From Marinobacter salinus (GTDB taxonomy: Bacteria; Pseudomonadota; Gammaproteobacteria; Pseudomonadales; Oleiphilaceae), in the NCBI RefSeq assembly GCF_001854125.1, contig NZ_CP017715.1, forward strand, positions 3,038,001-3,102,000: a stretch of 64,000 nt of DNA. Direction: 5' to 3'. The notes under the pieces are model-generated. The model made no database searches. It worked only from the letters and a program-made list of their open reading frames with translations, and was not told where the DNA came from. Position numbers and translations under genes: made by a program. Shown one piece after another: positions 36,429 through 43,722 of this stretch. Within the stretch, counting starts at the first letter, position 1. The number at the start of each line of letters is the position of its first letter.

Positions 36429-36446
36429 CAGGGCATTCCTGCCCTG
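36429..36446 (-). other. Small hairpin in the livH leader
   Basis: CAGGGCA and TGCCCTG pair perfectly around a TTCC loop. No T-run follows on either strand, so it is not a plain terminator. It may stabilise the leader RNA or mark a binding site between the operator and the gene. Confidence 0.4.
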
Positions 36447-36496
36447 CACATTCGAATGAAACAATTACACTGTTCGTCTCGCGTGTCAATAATTTA

Positions 36497-36533
36497 AAAT
36501 GCAGTTTCGCTGTGCGGACTTATAGTTGCATTT
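36497..36533 (-). promoter_or_regulatory. Operator-like element B, before the LIV operon
   Basis: On the minus strand the core AGTCCGCACAGCGAAACT (36503-36520) matches element A at 13 of 18 positions. Upstream of it (relative to livH), TTAAATGCAACTATA matches the upstream repeat of element A (TTAAATACAAAACTGTA) apart from a two-base length change. The whole block is also framed by AAATGCA and TGCATTT. It lies about 120 bp before livH. Confidence 0.65.
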
Positions 36534-36536
36534 AAC

Positions 36537-38207
36537 CTATCTTTGCCCGCCCTCCTTCCATTCTTCTTCCTGAAGCGCACGCCACATCAGCTTTCCAGTG
36601 GGGGACTTGGGCAGGGAGTCCACAAACTCAACAATGGTAGGCACCTTGTAGGCAGCCATCTGCTGCTTACACCAGGTGGCAATATCTTCGGCAGTGGTAG
36701 TGTCCTGTGCGTCCGGAGTGAGCACGATACAGGCTTTCACTGTCTCGCCCCGCTTGGGATCTGGAGAGGAAATGATGCATACCTCGTGGATCGCAGGATG
36801 ACGATACATCAGCCCTTCGACTTCGGACGGCCATACCTTGAACCCGGACGCGTTGATCATCCGTTTCACACGATCCACCATGAAGAAATAGCCGTCTTCA
36901 TCGTAGTAACCCAGATCGCCGGTGCGGAAAAACCGCTTGCCATCAATTTCTACAAAGGCAGCTTCGGTTTCCGCAGGTCGGTTCCAGTAACCAATAGTGA
37001 CCTGGGGGCCACAGGACACGATCTCGCCGGTTTCTCCCGGCGCTTTTTCTTCCAGGGTTTCCACGTCAATAATGCGGCTGTCTACATCAAACACCGGGAT
37101 ACCGAGGCATTGCGCTTTGGGGTGTGCGTTGGGGTTGATGTGCGTGGCTGCCATGGTTTCCGAAAGGCCGTAGCCCTCGATGTAATCCAGTCCCGTCATT
37201 TTTTTCAGTTTCTCGGCGACTGCAACCGGCATGGCGGCGCCACCGCCACCGATCATATTAAGGCTGCTGAGGTCGTACTTTGAGAGGTCCGGATTGGACA
37301 GAAAATCCACTGCCATGGTCACGATGTTGGTCCAGCCCGTGACCTTGTAGCGTTCGATAAGTCTGGCCGCCGTAGTACGATCCCAGCGGGTCATGATGAC
37401 CGACGTTGAGCCACTGAAAATGGGGCCGTTCATCGAACCAGTCATGCCGGTTACGTGAAAGAACGGCAAGGTGGCCAGTTGAACGCTGTCTGGCGTGGTC
37501 AGGTTCCAGAACACCCGGTGTACAGCGGTTGCCATGACAGAACGGTGAGTGTGCATGCACCCCTTGGGCGCACCCGTGGTGCCGGAACTATAAGGAATCA
37601 CCGCCAGATCTTCCGGCGTCGCCGTGTGGGGCAGAGGTGCGCACTTTTCTGCCATTGCCGCTTCCCAGGTCACCACGCCCGGAATATGTTTTGACCAGGC
37701 GGGCTCGGCGACTTCAGCCGGAAGGTCCAGATCGGTATCGGCTTTGATGTAGGTGCTGTACGACGCCACCACTACCTGCTCAAGATCTGTCTCCGCCAGC
37801 ATCGGCGCGATGAAGCCGGCAAGCTCCTGGCCTGCCAGGCACATAGCAGCGCCGGTGTCGGCAATGTAGTGCTCAAGTTCTGCAGCCCGGTTCATCGGAT
37901 TGACCGGAATCACCACGGCATCTGCTCGCAGGATGGCGTAGTAGGAAATCACATACTGTGCCGAGTTCTGCATGTACAACAGCACCCGGTCCCCCTTCTT
38001 GACGCCCTGGGCCTGAAGGTAGCCAGCCATGGCCTTGACCTCCGCCAGCAGGCGACGGTAGGTCATCGGTGCATCATAAAAAATGAGCGCAGTATGATCC
38101 GGATAGCGTTGGGCCGAGATTTCCAGATTGGTAAAAACACTGGTCTTCGGCAGAGTCATGGTCTTGGGCAGTTCCTTCGGCCAGACGTTGTAATGGCGTG
38201 TGAACAT
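36537..38207 (-). CDS. AMP-forming acyl-CoA ligase
   Basis: A 556-residue adenylate-forming enzyme that activates a carboxylic acid to acyl-AMP and then acyl-CoA. The P-loop is VIPYSSGTTGAPKGCMHTHRS, followed by the A5 region YGLSETMAATHINP, A7 RTGDLGYYDEDGYFFMVDR, A8 RVKRMINASGFKVWPSEVEG and the catalytic lysine in LPKSPTGKLMWRAL. It is of fatty-acyl or short-chain type; the substrate is not clear. It lies downstream (same strand) of surE with a 25-bp gap, so a surE-containing operon probably runs into it. Its end abuts the livH promoter region. Confidence 0.92.
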   Translation of the reverse strand: MFTRHYNVWPKELPKTMTLPKTSVFTNLEISAQRYPDHTALIFYDAPMTYRRLLAEVKAMAGYLQAQGVKKGDRVLLYMQNSAQYVISYYAILRADAVVIPVNPMNRAAELEHYIADTGAAMCLAGQELAGFIAPMLAETDLEQVVVASYSTYIKADTDLDLPAEVAEPAWSKHIPGVVTWEAAMAEKCAPLPHTATPEDLAVIPYSSGTTGAPKGCMHTHRSVMATAVHRVFWNLTTPDSVQLATLPFFHVTGMTGSMNGPIFSGSTSVIMTRWDRTTAARLIERYKVTGWTNIVTMAVDFLSNPDLSKYDLSSLNMIGGGGAAMPVAVAEKLKKMTGLDYIEGYGLSETMAATHINPNAHPKAQCLGIPVFDVDSRIIDVETLEEKAPGETGEIVSCGPQVTIGYWNRPAETEAAFVEIDGKRFFRTGDLGYYDEDGYFFMVDRVKRMINASGFKVWPSEVEGLMYRHPAIHEVCIISSPDPKRGETVKACIVLTPDAQDTTTAEDIATWCKQQMAAYKVPTIVEFVDSLPKSPTGKLMWRALQEEEWKEGGQR

Positions 38208-38232
38208 GGTTGTTATTCTCCCCGGGGTGTAT

Positions 38233-39030
38233 TCAGTTATCCGCCCATGCGGCTAAATCAAATTCATCGGTGCCCCCTGGCAGGGGGTCTTCGTGTCGCA
38301 ACGGTGTAATCGCAATCGCCCGGTCTCGCAGCACCGTGACGTCGGCATCCGGCGCGACAATATGGCGGGAGCTACGCTCAAAACCGAGCCACCAGTAAGG
38401 CAGGCTTCGGGCATCGCGACCCGCCAGCAGACGGGCGCGCTGAATGGAGCCGGTAGACTGCCGGCACCAGCGTGCGGAGGTAATTTCATCTGCGTCACAG
38501 GCGGGGAAATTCACATTCCAGGCGCGTACTTCCCCTGCCTGCCAAAGCTTTCGAATCACCGATTCGCCGAACCGTTCAACCGGCGACCAATGGATACCTT
38601 CGCGGGAAAGAAAAGCCTGGCTCAGGGCGATTGCCGGAATGTTCATGTGCAGGGCGCTGAGCACCGCACCGACCGTTCCGGAGTACTGCACGGAGTCACT
38701 GATGTTGGCGCCGCAATTTACTCCCGACAGCACCAGGTCCGGCGGCGTTTCACCGAACCACTGGGCGAGGGAATACAGCACGCAATCTGCCGGTGTACCG
38801 GAAACCGCATAGCGCTTTGGCCCCGTCTCGTAGACCCGCAAGGGATCATGGATCGAGATGCTCTGGCCCGCACCGCTGCGGTCATGCTCCGGCGCGACAA
38901 TCCAGACTTCCTCCGCCAGGTTGCGGGCGATCTTTTCCAGAACCGCCAACCCCGGTGCATTAATACCATCATCGTTGGTGATCAGAATGCGCCGAACGAT
39001 TGGCTGTGACGTGACGTACAGATCACTCAT
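38233..39030 (-). CDS. surE: SurE-family 5'/3'-nucleotidase (acid phosphatase)
   Basis: A 265-residue phosphatase of the SurE fold. The metal site is RILITNDDGINAPG near residue 15, and further conserved regions are VAPEHDRSGAGQSISIHDPL, SGTPADCV, DLVLSGVNCGANISDSVQYSGTVGA and WNVNFP. Metal-binding D-D, S and N are all present. The usual surE neighbours (truD, pcm, nlpD) are absent; instead the gene overlaps an APH-type kinase gene by 4 bp (ATGA) and precedes a CoA ligase gene. So it is likely a paralogue specialised to a phosphorylated catabolic intermediate rather than the stress-survival enzyme (inference). Confidence 0.88.
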   Translation of the reverse strand: MSDLYVTSQPIVRRILITNDDGINAPGLAVLEKIARNLAEEVWIVAPEHDRSGAGQSISIHDPLRVYETGPKRYAVSGTPADCVLYSLAQWFGETPPDLVLSGVNCGANISDSVQYSGTVGAVLSALHMNIPAIALSQAFLSREGIHWSPVERFGESVIRKLWQAGEVRAWNVNFPACDADEITSARWCRQSTGSIQRARLLAGRDARSLPYWWLGFERSSRHIVAPDADVTVLRDRAIAITPLRHEDPLPGGTDEFDLAAWADN

Positions 39031-40091
39031 GGCTGCTTCCCTTCACTGGCGATTTTCCAGCCCACCTGGGCCAGCAGGCTGGCACGCTTGCCAACGTCCA
39101 GGGCGTTGGCATTGGCGGCATTGCCGTCCAGTGCCCGTTTGTAAACGCCCTGCAGAATAGCCGCGAGCCTGAACAGGGAAAACGCCAGATAGACGTGCCA
39201 GTCATCGATACTGTCTCTGCCGGTTCTGGCACAGTAACGGGCAATGGTTTCCTGCTCGTTCGGCACACCCAGAGCCTCCAGATCCTCACCCTGAAGCCCC
39301 CGCATGCCCTCAAGATCTGACGGCAGGTAATAAGGAAGGCAGAAGTAGGCAAGGTCCGCCAGCGGATGCCCAAGTGTCGAAAGCTCCCAGTCCAGAATCG
39401 CGATCACCTCGGGCTTGTCCGGCGCCAGCATCAGGTTGCCGAACCGGTAGTCGCCGTGGGCGATGGCGCATTCGTCCGTGGACGGAAGGTTTTCCGGCAG
39501 CCAGGCCATAAGCTTGTCCATGGCGGGCATATCATCGGTCTTGGACGCCAGATATTGTTTGGTCCAGCGTGAAACCTGACGCGCCACATAGCCCTCCGGG
39601 CGCCCAAAGTCGCCGAGACCAATGGCGTTCACGTCCACAGAGTGCAGCTTGGCAAGGGTATCGATAGCGGACTGGTGAGCAGGCAGTCGCTCACTACGGT
39701 CCAATGCCCGCAGGGCCGAATGGCTGACGATCCGGCCTTCCATATAGTCCATGACGTAAAACGGCGTGCCAATAATCGAACTGTCCTCACACAGCACCCG
39801 AACCTTCGGAACAGGCACAACTGTGTGCTCCGACAGTGCGCGCATCACCTTGTATTCACGTTCCACCATGTGGGCGGATGGCAGCGTCTTTCCAGGTGGT
39901 TTCTTGCGCAGAACATAACGGCCGCTGTCGGTGTCCAGCAGGAACGTAGGGTTGGACTGACCACCCTGAAATTGTTTGACGTCCAGGCGATCACCAATCT
40001 CTGGCAACTCTTTTCGCAGCCAAACCAAAAGCCCGGACTCATCAAATTTGTGCGCTGGTAAAACCTCCACCAACTCCGGCTCCATACTCAT
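39027..40091 (-). CDS. APH-fold kinase of the ACAD10/11-associated type
   Basis: About 354 residues. This is the phosphotransferase family found fused to, or next to, ACAD10/11-type dehydrogenases, and related to LvaA of levulinate catabolism. Visible motifs are the nucleotide-binding start QFQGGQSNPTFLLDTDSGRYVLRKKPPGK, given in parts: FQGGQSNPTFLL and YVLRKKPPGKTLPSAH. The catalytic loop is AIAHGDYRFGNLML, with the metal-binding AILDWELSTLGHPLADLAYF. Such kinases phosphorylate the 4-hydroxy group of a hydroxyacyl-CoA. The start is uncertain between ATG codons at 40103, 40091 and 40085; AAGAAGG lies at a usable distance from the first two. Its end overlaps surE by 4 bp. Confidence 0.88.
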   Translation of the reverse strand: MSMEPELVEVLPAHKFDESGLLVWLRKELPEIGDRLDVKQFQGGQSNPTFLLDTDSGRYVLRKKPPGKTLPSAHMVEREYKVMRALSEHTVVPVPKVRVLCEDSSIIGTPFYVMDYMEGRIVSHSALRALDRSERLPAHQSAIDTLAKLHSVDVNAIGLGDFGRPEGYVARQVSRWTKQYLASKTDDMPAMDKLMAWLPENLPSTDECAIAHGDYRFGNLMLAPDKPEVIAILDWELSTLGHPLADLAYFCLPYYLPSDLEGMRGLQGEDLEALGVPNEQETIARYCARTGRDSIDDWHVYLAFSLFRLAAILQGVYKRALDGNAANANALDVGKRASLLAQVGWKIASEGKQP

Positions 40092-40150
40092 TGCTCGTCT
40101 CAACCTTCTTTAATCTTTATGTGTGACAGCCCGCAAAGAGTTCAGCGGAC

Positions 40151-40235
40151 GGCGGGTGGGGAGCCTTTCTGCAGGGAACAAAGATGTCCGAGCACAGCGA
40201 GTTCTTTTTCCCGAAAGAAAGGCTCCCCACCCACC
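40151..40235. repeat. Long hairpin repeat, copy 2 (conserved-loop type)
   Basis: A 20-bp inverted repeat with one mismatch (40151-40170 against 40216-40235; stem GGGTGGGGAGCCTTTCT) encloses a 45-base loop with GATGTCCGAGCACAGCGAG and a TTTTTCCC inner arm. The loop is almost identical to copy 1 at 9684-9779, but the stem differs while staying complementary. It fills most of the gap between an SDR gene and the kinase gene on the same strand. Confidence 0.85.
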
Positions 40236-40264
40236 GGCCTCCCCGCCACTCATAAGGCCCTACC

Positions 40265-41035
40265 TCAACAAATGGTTTCGCCACCATCCGCGACGATCAC
40301 CTGCCCGGTGATATAGGCACTGGCCTTGGTGGACAGAAAAACCGCCAGCCCGGCAATGTCGACCGGGTCGCCGATTCTTCTGAGCGGCGTCTTATCTTCC
40401 GCACGCTTTACCCGCACCGGATCTTCCCACAGGGCCTTGGCGAAGTCGGTCTTGATCAGGCCGGGGGCAATGCTGTTCACGCGGATGCCTTTCGGACCCC
40501 ATTCCACCGCGAGATTACGTGCCAGTGCCGCTTCCGCCGCCTTGGAGATGCCGTAGGTACCGATAGTGGTGTTGCCACGAATGCCTGCGATGCTGGACAG
40601 CAGCACCACCGTACCTTCGCCTCTCTCAGCCATCTGCGGCAGCACCATGTTGGTGAGCCAGAAAGTGCCTTTGACGTTGGTGTCCATGATCTTGTCCCAG
40701 GCCTCATCGGTCATTTCAGAGGTCGGGCCATAGACCGGATTGGTAGCGGCATTGCAGACCAGCACGTCGATGGATCCCCAGGCTTCGTTGGTTTTGTTTA
40801 CCAAGTTCTGCAGGTCGTCTTTCTTGCCCACATGACAGGGAATGGCGATGGCCTCATAACCCTGCTCCTTCAGTTCGTTCGCCACCTGTTCACAGGCGTC
40901 AGGCTTGCGGCTGGAGATCACGACTTTTGCACCCAGACGGGCCATTTCCTCGGCGATCGAGCGGCCAATCCCTTTGGTGGAGCCGGTAATCAGGGCAACC
41001 TTGCCGGTCATATCAAAAAGCGGGTTGTTCATCAT
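40265..41035 (-). CDS. Short-chain dehydrogenase/reductase
   Basis: A 256-residue classical SDR. The NAD(P) loop is ALITGSTKGIGRSIAEEMA; NAATNP is the structural NAG-like motif; the catalytic serine and Tyr-Lys pair are in LLSSIAGI and TYGISKAAEAALA. The end is AYITGQVIVADGGETIC. It probably oxidises or reduces a hydroxy/oxo-acyl-CoA. It starts 13 bp after the ACAD10/11-like gene on the same strand (first of two adjacent ATG codons after GAGG), so the two are co-transcribed. This is also the arrangement in phospho-dependent 4-hydroxy acid pathways. Confidence 0.92.
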   Translation of the reverse strand: MMNNPLFDMTGKVALITGSTKGIGRSIAEEMARLGAKVVISSRKPDACEQVANELKEQGYEAIAIPCHVGKKDDLQNLVNKTNEAWGSIDVLVCNAATNPVYGPTSEMTDEAWDKIMDTNVKGTFWLTNMVLPQMAERGEGTVVLLSSIAGIRGNTTIGTYGISKAAEAALARNLAVEWGPKGIRVNSIAPGLIKTDFAKALWEDPVRVKRAEDKTPLRRIGDPVDIAGLAVFLSTKASAYITGQVIVADGGETIC

Positions 41036-41048
41036 TCGATCCTCTTAC

Positions 41049-42257
41049 TCAAGACTGGCGGTACTGGCGAAGCTCAAGCTTGGCCACAGAATCCAGATGC
41101 ACCTCATCCGGTCCATCCGCCAGCCTCAACGTGCGCACTTTCGCCCAGGCCGATGCCAGGAAGGTGTCCTGACTTACGCCGGCGCCACCATGTACCTGAA
41201 TGGCACGGTCGATCACTTTCAGCGCCATACTCGGAGCAATCACCTTGATCATGGCGATTTCCTGACGAGCTACCTTGTTACCTACGGTGTCCATCATGTG
41301 CGCCGCTTTCAGGGTCATCAGGCGGGCCTGCTCGATTTCAATACGACTGCGGGCAATGTCCTTGCGAATGGAGTCAAAGCTGGACAGTGGCTTGCCGAAC
41401 GCCTCGCGTTCATTGGCACGCTTGCACATCAATTCCAATGCCCGCTCGGCAACACCGATAGTACGCATGCAATGGTGAATACGGCCCGGCCCAAGACGAC
41501 CCTGGGCAATTTCAAAACCGCGGCCCTCACCCAGCAGCATGTTGCTGACCGGCACACGCACGTTCTCGTAATGGATCTCGGCATGGCCGTGAGGGGCGTG
41601 GTCATACCCAAACACCGTCAGGGGACGAACCATCTTCACGCCCGGAGAGTCCAGCGGCACCAGAATCATCGACTGTTGCTGGTGTTTCGGCGCATCCGGA
41701 TCGGTCTTGCCCATCACGATGGCAATCTTCGAGGTCGTCGTCATTGCACCCGACGACCACCACTTCTTCCCGTTGATCACGTACTCGTCGCCTTCGCGAC
41801 GGATCTCGCAGGCAATATTGGTTGCATCCGATGAGGCCACATCCGGCTCGGTCATGGAGAAACAGGAACGGATTTCACCCGCCAGCAAAGGTTTAAGCCA
41901 CTGCTCCTGCTGCTCCTTATTACCGTAGCGTGCAATGGTTTCCATGTTGCCGGTATCCGGGGCGGAGCAGTTGAATACTTCCGGTGCCATCTCGGAGCGG
42001 CCCATAATCTCGCACAGATGGGCGTATTCGAAGTTGGTCAGGCCGGCGCCGAAGTCACTCTCCGGCAAAAACAGATTCCACAGGCCGGCGGCTTTTGCCT
42101 TGACCTTGAGCTCTTCAATAATGGGAACCGGAGCCCAGCGATTTTCAGCCTGTTCAACCTGTTCGTGATGCTTGTGCTCATTCGGATAGATGTGCGCATC
42201 CATGAATTCATTCAACTGCGCCTGCAGTTTTTTCGCTTTATCAGACAGCTCAAACAT
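41049..42257 (-). CDS. Acyl-CoA dehydrogenase, ACAD10/11-like
   Basis: A 402-residue enzyme closely resembling the dehydrogenase part of ACAD10/11: [72 protein letters not shown] and [20 protein letters not shown] are all characteristic. The family handles 4-hydroxyacyl-CoAs in their phosphorylated form, using the kinase to make the 4-phosphate a leaving group. Kinase and dehydrogenase are fused in the animal ACAD11 and separate here. It is the first gene of its minus-strand unit, 85 bp after the thioesterase gene. Confidence 0.92.
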   Translation of the reverse strand: MFELSDKAKKLQAQLNEFMDAHIYPNEHKHHEQVEQAENRWAPVPIIEELKVKAKAAGLWNLFLPESDFGAGLTNFEYAHLCEIMGRSEMAPEVFNCSAPDTGNMETIARYGNKEQQEQWLKPLLAGEIRSCFSMTEPDVASSDATNIACEIRREGDEYVINGKKWWSSGAMTTTSKIAIVMGKTDPDAPKHQQQSMILVPLDSPGVKMVRPLTVFGYDHAPHGHAEIHYENVRVPVSNMLLGEGRGFEIAQGRLGPGRIHHCMRTIGVAERALELMCKRANEREAFGKPLSSFDSIRKDIARSRIEIEQARLMTLKAAHMMDTVGNKVARQEIAMIKVIAPSMALKVIDRAIQVHGGAGVSQDTFLASAWAKVRTLRLADGPDEVHLDSVAKLELRQYRQS

Positions 42258-42342
42258 GCCCGCTTCCTCTTATTTATATTGGCATTGATACAGTGACCAG
42301 CCTTCAGGGGCGATCATCTCCGTTGTTATGCTTTTCCAACCA

Positions 42343-42783
42343 TCAGATCGGGACGCCTTCCGGCTTGTCACTGCCAGATCGTATCCGGAAGGTACCTTCT
42401 GCGATGGCAAGCAGGTTGCCCTGATCATCATGTACTTCACCTGTGCTGTTAAAAATCCGGGTGCCACCGGCACGCTTGCGCCCGGTTACGCGGATGGTGC
42501 CGCTGGAGCACTGACCGGTGAAGGTAGTGGTCAGCGACAGGGTAATAGCCTTGCGCATACGCCCGGGGTATGGGCAGTAAGTACCCGCCTGGGCCATGGC
42601 AATATCGAGCAATGAAGTGAGGACGCCACCGTGAATGACACCACCGAGATTCAGGTGCCGGGGCTGGAGCTCAAGCGCGATCACCGCTTCATTCTCTTCC
42701 CAGGACGCCTGGTGGTAACCCAGCAGGCTGTGAAACCCGGGCAAATCTTTTCCATCAATGAAATCAGTCTCTTGGGTACTCAT
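42343..42783 (-). CDS. PaaI-type hot-dog thioesterase
   Basis: A 146-residue single hot-dog domain. The thioesterase motif is LNLGGVIHGGVLTSLLDIAMAQAG, shown as HLNLGGVIHGGVLTSLLDIA, which contains the HGG and the catalytic aspartate. TTTFTGQCSSGTIRVTGRK follows. It hydrolyses a CoA thioester, perhaps to free CoA from a dead-end product of the cluster. Its ATG overlaps the stop codon of the upstream SDR gene by one base (TAATG), so translation is coupled. Confidence 0.9.
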   Translation of the reverse strand: MSTQETDFIDGKDLPGFHSLLGYHQASWEENEAVIALELQPRHLNLGGVIHGGVLTSLLDIAMAQAGTYCPYPGRMRKAITLSLTTTFTGQCSSGTIRVTGRKRAGGTRIFNSTGEVHDDQGNLLAIAEGTFRIRSGSDKPEGVPI

Positions 42784-43577
42784 TACACCTTCATTCCTGG
42801 CAGGTTCAGGGAAGCCGTATTGCCGCCATCCACTGGCAACGCCTGGCCGGTGATGTAACTGGCGTCGTCGCTGGCGAAAAACAGTATGGCGGCTGCAATC
42901 TCCTCAGCATCACCATAACGGCGTAACTCACAGCGGGAGCCCAGTTTGTGGGCCTTTTCGTGAGTCCGTGCGTAATCGAATACCGCTCGGGTCATCCCGG
43001 TCTCCACCAGGCCGGGGCAAACAGCATTCACTCGGACATTATCATTACCCAGATCGCAGGCAGCGGTCATGGTCAGATTGATGACGCCAGCCTTGGAAGC
43101 ACTGTAAGCATTGCCTCCCGCGCCAGACCGGATCCCCGCGACCGACGCCGTATTGACGATAGCGCCAAGCTTGCGTGCCTGCATATGCGGGGCAACATGT
43201 TTTATGAACAGCATGGTTCCGATGAGATTAACCGACAGGACCTTGTCCCATTCATTGCGATCATTCGCGGTCACCGGAGGATGGCCATTGCCGGTACTGG
43301 CGATGCCGGCAACGTTGCACAGAACGTCGATTTTTCCAAAACCGGCCATGGTTTCATCCACCAACTCCCTCACCAGGTCCTCGTCCGCCACATCAATCAC
43401 GCGGCGAAGGCACTCAGCGCCTTCGGGCAGCCTGTTCTCGGTTTCAATCAGGCCCGCTTCGGAGGTATCTGCTATCACCACACGCGCACCTTCCCGAGCC
43501 AACCGCAACGCCGTTGCACGGCCAATTCCACTGCCCGCTCCGGTCACAATCGCTACCCGATGCTCAAAACGCCCCAT
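42783..43577 (-). CDS. Short-chain dehydrogenase/reductase
   Basis: A 264-residue classical SDR. The nucleotide loop is AIVTGAGSGIGRATALRLA; NVAGIAS is the structural motif; the catalytic residues lie in NTASVAGIRSGAGGNAYSASKAG. The end is ASYITGQALPVDGGNTASLN. It resembles 3-hydroxyacyl-CoA or cyclic-alcohol dehydrogenases, but the substrate is open. It begins the unit that includes the thioesterase and probably the ACAD10/11-like and SDR genes, and is divergent from a CoA ligase gene (145-bp gap). Confidence 0.9.
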   Translation of the reverse strand: MGRFEHRVAIVTGAGSGIGRATALRLAREGARVVIADTSEAGLIETENRLPEGAECLRRVIDVADEDLVRELVDETMAGFGKIDVLCNVAGIASTGNGHPPVTANDRNEWDKVLSVNLIGTMLFIKHVAPHMQARKLGAIVNTASVAGIRSGAGGNAYSASKAGVINLTMTAACDLGNDNVRVNAVCPGLVETGMTRAVFDYARTHEKAHKLGSRCELRRYGDAEEIAAAILFFASDDASYITGQALPVDGGNTASLNLPGMKV

Positions 43578-43722
43578 GCCGCTACTCCTTGTGTTTCCTG
43601 TTTTGTTCTTGTCTTCGCGGTTTTTACTGCTTCAATAATTTGTCACGCCTTCCGGTTTTGAGTCAATATATTCGGAAGTTAATTTCACTAGATAAAACAC
43701 GATAACACCGGAAGGGCAAAAA

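Noticed and set aside
43611-43722. Another copy of the shared operator before the ligase gene at 43723
   Set aside because: ATATTCGGAAGTTAATTTCAC has a similar flavour, but the half-sites and spacing do not match the consensus.
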